From Sacculina carcini (Eukaryota > Arthropoda > Thecostraca > Sacculinidae), in the NCBI GenBank assembly GCA_916048095.2, contig OU696573.1:6440806-6504805 (forward strand): a stretch of 64,000 nt of DNA. Direction: 5' to 3'. The translations under genes and the position numbers were made by a program. Positions 55,172 through 64,000 of the stretch are shown piece by piece (position 1 is the stretch's first letter; every line of letters starts with the position of its first letter). The notes beneath the pieces are model-generated. The model saw only the letters and a program-made list of their open reading frames with translations, did no database searches and was not told the DNA's origin.

Positions 55172-57124
55172 GCTGCTTCCACTGGAGTTGAGCAATTCGT
55201 GCCTGTCATTAAGCAGAGACTGGAATACAAAAAATCCTGGTTCAACAAGGCATGCAACAATGCTAGGAATATATAAGAAAAAACCTGGAACAAAATGAGA
55301 AAGAGAAATATGGAAGAAACCCGAAAGAAGTACAGAATCGCGAGGAATGAGTATGTATATTTACGACGGCAAGAACAAATGAAGTATGAGAAAGATATCC
55401 TGAACAAGTGTCACAAAGAACCGAAATTGTTCTACAAGTTTATTAACAGCAAGCTCAAGCGGAAAGTCGGAATTGATGAATTCCTCACAGAAGATGGATT
55501 ATGTGACGATGCCAAGAAAATGAGCGAAATATTGAACAAACAGTTCCAAGATGTTTTCACCAACGAATCTGAGTTCACATGGAAAAATGTACCATCCAAG
55601 ACACCACCATTGAAAAGAGTACGATTGGTCAAGAGTGATATACTGCGAAGGCTAAGTGAATTGGATGGCAGGAAATCAGCTGGGCCAGATGGAATATCAG
55701 GAATGATATTGAAAGTGTGCAGAGAGCAATTAATCGAGCCTATTTACAACATATTTGAAAGTAGTTTAAATACAGGCAAAGTTCCCAACGATTGGAAGCA
55801 AGCATGGATTGCACCAATATTCAAAAGTGGTGCAAAGAATGATCCAAGGAACTATAGACCAATATCATTGACATGTGTACTCTGCAAGATATGTGAGGGC
55901 ATTATAAGTAAGGAATGGGTGGACTATCTGTAAAAACACAAAATTGTGTCTGAAAAACAGTATGGCTTCAGAAGAAAACTGTCGTGTCAAACGAACTTGT
56001 TGGACTTTTACTCAAAAGTCACTGACAACCTGCAGGAAAGGGATGGATGGGTGGATTGTATCTACCTAACCATGAAAAAGGCCTTCGACAAAGTACCAAG
56101 AACTAGGTTTCTATGGAAACTGAAGTATGTTGGAGGTATTGAGGGAAGGTTGCACGAGTGGATGGAGGACTATCTGACTGACAGGACGATGTGCACGAGT
56201 GTGAGAGGCGTAAGATCAGCATGGAGAAAAGTTAGTAGCGGTGTACAACAGGGGTCGGTATTGGGCCCAACTATGTTTTTGATTTATATAAATGATATAT
56301 TTGAAGGTGTAGAGAATTATATGAGTCTATTCGCTGACGATGCAAAATTGATGAAGAACGTGAGATCCAAGGAATACTGCAAACTGCTGCAAAAGGACCT
56401 AGACCAAATTCATCAATGGAGTATAGACTGGAACATGGAATTCAATCATATGAAATGCCATCACATGAAACTCGGAAGGAGTAAATATCGCCCGAGCTAC
56501 GAGTATAACATAGGAGGACATTTAATAGAAGAGGTGGATGAAGAAAAGGACCTGGGTATAATTTTTCAGAATAATTTATCATGTGGACGACATATAGGCA
56601 AAGTAGTAAGTATGGCGTATCAAACAATAGCGCAAATTAGAACAGTATTTAATTATTTAGACTGCGAAACACTACAAAAAGTTATGGTTGCTATAATAAG
56701 ACCCAAGTTGGAGTATGCTGAACCTGTGTGGACGCCATACAAAAAGAAAGATATAGCAAAATTAGAGAAGGTTCAAAAAATATTTTCGAAAATGATTCCG
56801 GAACTAGAGAAACTACCATATGAAGACAGACTAAAAAGACTTGGCTTGAAGACACTGCAGGTACGGAGGGAGAGAGTAGATATAATTGCCGTTTTCAAGT
56901 ATTTAAATGAGTATGACACAGGATTTGACATTTCGGAATACAAACAAAAAGAAGGAAGACGAGGACACAACAGGAAACTAAAGAAAACCAGATGCCGCAG
57001 CGACTTGATGAAATATGGCTTCCCGTTTAGGTGCATTACCAAATGGAATTCTTTGAGCAATGATGTTGTGGCAGCCTCAACCATTAGTTCCTTTAAGTCG
57101 TTGTTGGACAAATGTGGCAATTGA
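55172..57124 (+). pseudogene. Second CR1/jockey-like LINE RT fragment
   Basis: One frame broken by TAA at 55274 and TAA at 55931. Linker helix region (MRKRNMEETRKKYRIARNEY), SAGPDGISGMILKVC, RNYRPISLTCVLCKICEGII, YLTMKKAFDKVP (motif A with the first Asp replaced by Thr, codon 56069-56071), GVQQGSVLGPTMF and LFADDAKLMK (56327-56356). The C-terminal region runs to 57124. This ORF2 type is common in arthropod genomes. The endonuclease is missing. Motif A loss makes it inactive. Confidence 0.87.
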
Positions 57125-57215
57125 GACGGGTCAGCTCGAGCCATGCTCATCTCCCGTAAATTCAACTCGGTGAGAACAACTCGGTGAGAACACACACACA
57201 TATATATATAAATAT
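57125..57215 (+). other. LINE 3' end with tandem tail
   Basis: After the stop, about 45 bp then AACTCGGTGAGAAC twice and (CA)n/(TA)n, the short tandem tail typical of CR1-like LINEs. Confidence 0.6.
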
Positions 57216-58600
57216 ACTAGCATTAATACCCGCCCGTTGTGCGGAACAATTCATAAAAATATTGCAAATTAAAAATAAATAAGGCAAACTCATGAAAACC
57301 TTAATCAATTAAAAAGTCTAAATTTCATTATTTTTAATTTTATTTTGACAAAATATTTTCACTCAGCCCGCCTCATATTTAAACCCGCCCGACGTAAGGA
57401 ATAATTCAGAACTCGAACACCAGCCGTTCTGGTTCTTGAAGTCAAATCCATTAGTTTTGTATATGAATTCATTCTACACGGTGAAATTGAACGTTTTATT
57501 GCTGCCCGCGGGAAATTTTTATTTCATAAAAATAAGCCATCGCTTCGTTTGCGCTTGAAGCCCCTGATCATTGAACCAGCGAACCATGAACCAGCGAACC
57601 ATGAACCAGCGCAATTATGGCACCTCATATTCAAGCATACATACACAGACAGACAGATAATTTCTTCTTTATGTATATATATAGCGTTAAAACCCGCCCG
57701 TTGTGCGGAGCAATTCATAACATGAAATTCATATTCAATTCATAAAAAATATGGAAAAATAAAAATGAAATAGGGTACACTCATAAAAATATTAATCAAT
57801 TGAAAATTATATGTTTAATTACTTTTATTTCGACAAAATATTTCCCCTCAGTCCGCCTGAGTCATTTTCAAACCCGCCCGTCGTGCTGAATAATTCAGAA
57901 CTCGAACACGATCCGTTCTGGATCTTGAAGTGAAATCCATTGGGTTTGTGTATGGATTAATTCTACAGGGTAAATTGAACGTTCTATTGTCTATAGTTGC
58001 TGCCCGCGGAGCATTTTTATTAAAAAAAATACCTTTTTTTAAATGAACCATTTGAAAAAATGAACTAAAAAATGGAAACACTTTTTTTAAACCCGCCCCT
58101 CGTGCGGAACAATTCGTACAATAAAATTCATATTTGAAGTCAAATCCATTGGTTTTGTGTATGGATTAATTATACAGGGGAAATTGAACGTTCTATTGTC
58201 TATAGTTGCTGACCGCGGAGCATTTTATTTTAAAAATAATTACCTTTTTTTAAATGAACCATTTGAAAAAATGAGCTAAAAACACTTTTTTTAAACCCGC
58301 CCGTCGTGCTGAAGAATTCATACAATAAAATTCATATCGAATCCATAAAATATAATGAATACAAATTGAAAAGCAAAAATATAACCTATAAATATCTTGA
58401 CCAAAATAAAAGTCTAAATGTGAATATTGTTGTTTTTATTTTGACAAATATTATTTCTCAGCCCGCCTGATATATAAATCTGCCCGTCGTGTAGTATAAT
58501 TCAGAACACAAACACGAAACAAACAATGAAAGATGATGAAAACTTTTCATCAGAATGTTTCCAAACTATATTTATTACTTAACATCATTCCCCAACATCA
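57216..58600 (+). repeat. AT-rich composite repeats with a 209-bp tandem duplication
   Basis: CTAGCATTAATACCCGCCCG at the start; short copy to 57680, next copy from 57684. About 57928-58130 is duplicated at about 58137-58320 (ATCCATTGG, TTGTGTATGGATTAAT, AATGAACCATTTG). Confidence 0.8.
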
Positions 58601-59269
58601 TTTGCTTAAGTACTATTTTACTTTTACCGCTATAATATTTATTGCTAAAATTTATATATTTCCGCTATCATTAAAACCCAATATAACCTGAGTCAAACCT
58701 ACCCAACCCAACCCAACCATCCAATCTTGACCGCACTCAGCCTAGTCTGAGGTGATTTAACTTATTAGTTTGTGATCACAAAATATACTGATTCGATCAT
58801 AATTTGTAATCAGAAGACTGAGATTATCTACCCCAGGGGTCCCAAACACGCGGCCCACCAATACTTTTCTCTCAACCCGCCAATATAGTATCGGGACCAA
58901 ACTGTAAGGCAGCTAAATTCACATTTGTTGCATAATGCGATATAATTATACACCATTATCATATTATCTCATAATTCCCGGTTAATGCTTCCACTAATGC
59001 ATCATATTCATACAGTTGTTATTTTTTGGATTACACCGATATTACAGCCCTTGATATTACAGCCGATATTATATTATGCAATCTATATTCTGCTACGTAT
59101 TATTTCTAATACATATATCATCAGATCGCAAAATATATTTAAAGGTTCACATCATTCTCCAAAATCACTTGCTTAAGAGCTATTCTACTTTTATCGCTAG
59201 AATATTTACTGCTAGCAAAATATCATATACCTCGCTATCATTTAAACCCACTCTTTATAGATACATTTA
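58601..59269. other. Mixed AT-rich sequence with a possible hAT end
   Basis: CCCAACCCAACCCAACCAT at 58705-58725. CAGGGGTCCCAAACACGCGG at about 58844 looks like a hAT-type terminus but has no partner. The link block ATGCTTCCACTAATGCATC of the AT-rich family follows at 58985. Confidence 0.45.
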
Positions 59270-61774
59270 AGCCCGCCCGTCGTGCGGAGCAGTTCATTAA
59301 ACATAATTAATATTCAATTAATAAAAAAATTAGTGAAAATTTAAAAAGAAAAACAAACCCATAGGAATGTTTAGCCAATATAAAAGTATAAATGTGAAAT
59401 TTATGTTTCAATTTAGAGAACATGTTTTTCCACAACCCGCCTTATATTTAAAGCTGCCCGTCGTGCGGAATAATTCAGAACTCAAACACGAAACAAACAC
59501 AAAGAAAATTGATGATAAACGACCAACAGAAAAATTCAAATTTGTAAATTCTTGTTTTAATTATTGACGACGTTTTTCCCTCAACACTGCTCAAATTCAC
59601 ACCCGTCCTTCGTGTGTAGTAATTCAGAAGTGTAACACTATCAAAACAATGAAACTTTCTGTCATCTCTATAATTCCAGATTTATGCGTCCGCTAAAAAA
59701 ACCATAATCATATAGTTGACATTGCATGATATTACAACCCTTATCCTTATGCAGCTTAAGGTTATGCAACTTGAAATTAAACCAATTAAATTATACAGTA
59801 AAATTCAGCAGTAAACTTTTTTCCCAGTAGTATGTTACCCGCCCTTCGGGCGGAACAATTCATGTGTAAATATTGAGGACAATAAAGACTTTCTATTCAG
59901 TATAGTGTAGCATTAATTAAACTGTACCCAATAAAACCACACCATCCATGCTTGGGGCTAATATGATGCATTTTTAATTGTGATTGGGCTTCAGTGAAAT
60001 TTAATCGGTGTATATTCCTGTGTAATCGCAAGTGCGCATAATAACTGTCAAATTGGTAATATGTGCTTTTGACTTTACACCGCCGTAACTTCCTTCAGCT
60101 ACACTTTGGAAAATTACAAAGTATACCGTATTGTAGAAAACTAAATTTCTAGTACGATGGTATAATTTACTTTTATGTGTAACAAATATTTACTGAGAAA
60201 TAGTAGAAAAATGAATAAATTTTAGTCGCCCGGTGTTCAAGTGTAATTTTGGATGTAATTGAGAATTTTGCCAATTTTACACGTTTTTGTATCATTTGTG
60301 GGTATAAATTATAACTTATATTGTAAAACACAAAATTCTCTACACAGTAGTATATTCCTGTGTAATCGAAAGTGCGTAAATTGTGATTGGACTTCAGTGA
60401 AATTTAATCAGTGTATATTCCTGTGTAATCGCAAGTGCGCATAATAGCTGTCAAATTGGCAACATGACATTTTGACTTCACACCGCCGTAACTTCCTTCA
60501 GATACACTTTTGAAAATTAAAAATTATACCGTATTGTATAAAACAGAATTTCTAGCACGATGGTATACTTTATTGTAATGTGTGACAAATAGTTCCTGAG
60601 AAATGGGTAGAAAAATGAATTAATTTTAATCAGCCGGTGTTCAAGTGTAATTTTGGATGTATTTGCGAATTTTGCCAATTTCACACGTTTTTTGTATCAT
60701 TTGTGGGTATAAATTATAACTTATATTGTAGAACACAAAATTATCTACACAGTAGTATATTCCTGTGTAATCGCAAGTGCGCATAATAGCTGTCAAATTG
60801 GCAACATGACATTTTGACTTTACACCGCCGTAACTTCCTTTAGATACATTTTGGAGAATTAAAAAGTATACCGTATTGTAGAAAACAAAATTTCTAGCAC
60901 GATGGTATAATTCATTTTAATGTGTGACAATTAGTTTTTGAGAAATAGGTATAAAAATGAATTAATTTTAGTCATCCGGTGTTCAAGTGTAATTTTGGAT
61001 GTATTTGCGAATTTTGCCAATTTTCACACGTTTTTGTATCATTTGTGGGTATTAATTATAATTTTTCTTGTAGAACGCAAAATTTTCTACACAATAGTAT
61101 AATTTTTATAGCTATACCATCACTGGTTTATTAGGAATAGATAGCGGAATATTGACCAAAATATTCACTTTTTTGTGTGCTAATTTTGCCTTTTTGAATT
61201 TGTCATTTACACTTCACACCGCCGTAATTTTTTTTAATACACTTTGGAAAATTACTAATTATGCTGTGATGTAGCAAACAAAATTTCCAGCATGATGGTA
61301 TTATTTGTTGAGATGTTTAATATTTAGTTATTGAGAAATAGAGAAAAAAGTATAGAAAATTGGACGCGTGGAGTCTAAATAAAATTTTGAATGTAGATTG
61401 AATTATTTTCAATTTTACATGTTTTATATTTAATTTTTTGGTATAAATTATAATGTGTTAAGTAGAACATAAAATTTTCTACACAGTGGTATAACGTGCA
61501 TAGTTGTACCATTGCTGGTTTAGAAGGAGTAGTCTTCAGAACATTGACCAAAATTTTCGCATTTTTCAGGGTTCATTTTGTCTTTTCACCGCTATAACTT
61601 TTTTTAGTTTCATTTTTGAAATTTAAAATTTAATCTAAAGTGTAGACAAGAACATTTCCAACGTGATGGTATATATTGTTAGCAGGTATGCCAAGTGGTA
61701 GCCGCGTATTAGCTGATAGAAAATGGACCAAGGATGGTGAACACACAGACACACACACACACACACAGAGGATC

Positions 61775-61780
<6 letters not shown>
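59270..61780 (+). repeat. AT-rich composite repeat with four to five units of the 390-bp array
   Basis: CCCGCCCGTCGTGCGG at 59273 and 59455, link blocks at 59600-59990. The array has CACCGCCGTAACTT at about 60077, 60481, 60825 and 61217 (spacing 404, 344, 392). It ends GGACCAAGGATGGTG, (CA)n and GGATCTCTTTTATATA. The most complete uninterrupted array in the window. Confidence 0.85.
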
Positions 61781-61826
<46 letters not shown>

Positions 61827-62021
61827 GCATACACAAAGCAAGCAGTTTCATAAACACCGAATACTGGTAACAGCACATGAACACGCGCACGCACATACAC
61901 CCTTTTCTACAGTTGTGAACACACGCGCATACACACAGTGCACGCACACATACACAGATCAAGACATCAATTAAACAGTGCCGCTCAAGCAAACGCCAAC
62001 ACAAATACGAAAACACACTAT
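61781..62021. other. (TA)n and CA-rich spacer
   Basis: (TA)n to about 61820, then mixed ACACGCGCA-type text. Confidence 0.6.
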
Positions 62022-62586
62022 GGGCGTGTTTCATTATTATTGCTGAAGCGCTAGAAAGCGCTTCACAGTGTTACATTATCAACGCTGAAGGTGGAGTGAA
62101 GTACTTCACTGCGCTTCACTCGGAAGGCTTGAATCAGAAGGCATTAGGCAATCATTGCGCTTTAGCGACATTACTTTTCCCGTATGCTGTTTGTTTTGGA
62201 AATGATTAGAGGAATAGAATATATTTGTTGAGGACTATATAATATAGAATATATTTTCTGTGAGCATTTTGTTCGCCATAGCGGACGGCTTAAAGTATTT
62301 GTGTGGTATTTGTGTAAATCCGACAATGCTGAGATTAGCGCAGCTCCATATGTAATTAATGAATCCATGAAGTAAAATTCAGCAAATCAACAGAAAGCAA
62401 ATGCAAATGATGAAAATGAAGCAAAACAAATTATTTGGACCAGAAAGTTTGTGGGTTTATTCGCACTCAGCTGTTCAAAATAGTCAAACAAGCGTCATTG
62501 ATGTATCACTTCACAAAGTGTTTCATTATCCGTTCACTTCCATCAACTTCCGTCAGCACTTACGTTAGTGATAATGAAACACGCCC
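62022..62586. mobile_element. MITE with GGGCGTGTTTCATTAT ends
   Basis: 16-bp perfect terminal inverted repeats, 565 bp, flanked by TAT on both sides (62019-62021 and 62587-62589). Ends and 3-bp duplication resemble PIF/Harbinger. No ORF. Confidence 0.75.
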
Positions 62587-62589
62587 TAT

Positions 62590-63108
62590 GACACCAAGCC
62601 CACAAACCAATACCGATACTGAAGTACGCCCGGTGCGGCGTGAACATACCCTAAAAATATCTAGAGCACCTAGTTGTAGGTCATTTTCTTGCGAGATATA
62701 CCCTTATTGACTAAACGAATTCACTAAATCTGTACTGTTGACAGTAGTGTTGATGCCCTCTAGCGGTCAAACAGCCATTTGATGACTGCGGTTCTTGGTG
62801 GTATATAATGTTATTTTGATATAATGTAGTGAATACATTGCAACACAATTATATAATTTTATGGAATGCAAAAAGATATTTCCAATGGCTGTTGTTAAAT
62901 TTTCATAAGTAGTACTTGACGCGACCTAATAATGAATATGTGCAGACTTTGTCATTTTTTGTTCAGTATCGAATATTGAAATTACCCCCACGGCACCTAA
63001 AATAATTGTTATCTCAATTTAATTAATAACATTGGATTCAGCATTGCCTTAATCATATGAAACATTATATGTACCAGCAACTTGTGAAAAAATTGCCAAT
63101 AAAGCATC
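62590..63108. other. Unassigned sequence
   Basis: No repeats or coding frame recognised. Confidence 0.5.
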
Positions 63109-63487
63109 TATAAATTTGACAGCCATCAATTGACGGCAACGGTCCTTCTAATTAGTTCAATTTCTTAGTCAATTTTTTGGTTTCAATTACTTAGCACCTT
63201 TAATTGAATTGTATTGTTGAATAGAGCTTAAAAAGATCTTTCAAATTGAGGTTTTCAAATTGGCATAAACGTTGTAAGAAGCCAATTAACAGCACAAACG
63301 TGCAAAATGCAATATTTCTCAAAGAGGTTGATATGTTCAAATTAAATTTACGATCCTTGAATCTTCTTTGATTTTAATTTTTCATCACCATTGGATTCAG
63401 ATTTGTGTATTTTAGAAAAAAACGCCAAGAAAAAACAGGTCATAATTAACGGAAATTAACGTCAATTGACGGCTCCGGTCCTTCTAA
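63109..63487. repeat. Two successive CGGTCCTTCTA ends with palindromes
   Basis: GCCATCAATTGACGGC then CGGTCCTTCTA at 63122-63150, and ACGTCAATTGACGGCTCCGG then TCCTTCTA at 63460-63487. A third CCGGTCCTTCTA lies at 63827-63838. All face the same way and match the reverse of 8803-8832. Confidence 0.6.
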
Positions 63488-63489
63488 GT

Positions 63490-63806
63490 CAGGGGTTCTT
63501 AACCAGGGGTATCCATAACCCTTGGGGGTATGGTAACCACAGGCTGGGGGTCTGGGACTTGATTTCTGGGTAGTGGCTCATAAATAAAAATGATTTATAA
63601 ATAATAAAATTACCAATAGTAATTTTTCCTAGTAATTCGTATCCAAAATACAGTATATCCAATCGATTGAAATAATGTCTGATCTGGAAGACATACTGGC
63701 AAATAATGAGAATGGTGATAACTATTTGAACAGTCAAGTAGGGGGTATGAGACCATACTCGACAATCCATTGGGGGTATGGAATAGTCAAAAGTTTGGAA
63801 CCCCTG
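63490..63806. mobile_element. hAT-type MITE
   Basis: Starts CAGGGGTTCTTAACC and ends GGAACCCCTG. Perfect 8-bp target duplication TTCTAAGT at 63482-63489 and 63807-63814. 317 bp, non-coding. Confidence 0.88.
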
Positions 63807-63922
63807 TTCTAAGTAGTTCAATTTTCCGGTCCTTCTAGTGTTAATTAATCCCACTGTAAGACTGGCCGGTTGATAAATTTGTATTACTAACTGAATTTCA
63901 ACGTACTTGTGTTTGCTTTAGC

Positions 63923-64000
63923 CAGTGGAGGCGCCAAGATGTGCTTGTGGGGACTGGAGCCCGCCAACAATAATAACCATGGACGTTCAAATTTCTTACC
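63923..64000 (+). mobile_element. Start of a small inverted-repeat element, cut by the window end
   Basis: CAGTGGAGGCGCCAAGATG and following ACAATAATAACCATGGACG match the element at 41235. Confidence 0.5.

Noticed and set aside
63489-63854. 121-codon minus-strand ORF
   Set aside because: Lies over a 317-bp MITE with its target duplication; no domain.

Overview
This is eukaryotic, AT-rich, non-coding-looking DNA made almost wholly of transposable elements and their debris. No host gene, rRNA or tRNA gene could be supported. Four tandem TTAGG units (43923-43944), the mix of CR1-like LINEs with pogo/Tigger, hAT, Tc1, piggyBac-like and Helitron pieces, and abundant (CA)n and (TA)n fit an arthropod, perhaps a crustacean; species assignment is low confidence.

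Layout. 1-2110: broken LTR-retrotransposon pol (minus). 2302-2898: truncated hAT-like element. 3178-3591: 3' part of a TRIM-like LTR element. 4607-8385: Tc1/mariner-like element whose transposase gene is split by a hAT-like element (5632-6955, perfect 8-bp target duplication). 8911-10174: intact sister hAT copy. 10545-18726: AT-rich composite repeats bearing the GC-rich motif CCCGCCCGTCGTGCGG, including a multi-kilobase head-to-head inverted pair around a (TA)n centre near 16.4 kb. 18727-20545: Tigger. 20541-21486: more AT-rich array. 21487-25615: pogo-type element split by a CR1-like LINE. 25618-33227: AT-rich repeat interrupted by an LTR retrotransposon (27158-31271). 33228-37012: TRIM carrying, inside its 5' LTR, a LINE with a restriction-like endonuclease. 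37048-41699: piggyBac-like unit (TTAA duplication) filled with Helitron fragments. 41703-45473: AT-rich repeats. 46131-46455: truncated LINE. 46465-51295: nearly complete two-ORF LINE. 51296-52190: several LINE 3' ends and (CA)n. 52651-57200: three LINE fragments joined head to tail. 57216-61780: AT-rich repeats. 61781-64000: microsatellite and small MITEs.

The most notable biology is in the LINEs. One (33330-36126, minus) encodes a nuclear-receptor-type C4 zinc finger followed by a PHD finger. Another (46465-51295, minus) has ORF2 in the -1 frame, no ATG before the endonuclease domain, and the slippery heptamer G_GGA_AAC directly before the ORF1 stop TAG. A third (22086-25504, minus) has ORF1 and ORF2 in the same frame separated by one TGA followed by CTA, a known readthrough context. 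The AT-rich family occupies roughly a third of the window, has no coding capacity, and ends in a small GC-rich hairpin plus CTAG. The same ending bounds Helitron Rep fragments at 38165, which suggests but does not prove a Helitron-like origin.

Sister copies of the AT-rich repeat act as empty sites, so the insertion points of the TRIM, the piggyBac-like unit and the LTR element can be read directly from the sequence.
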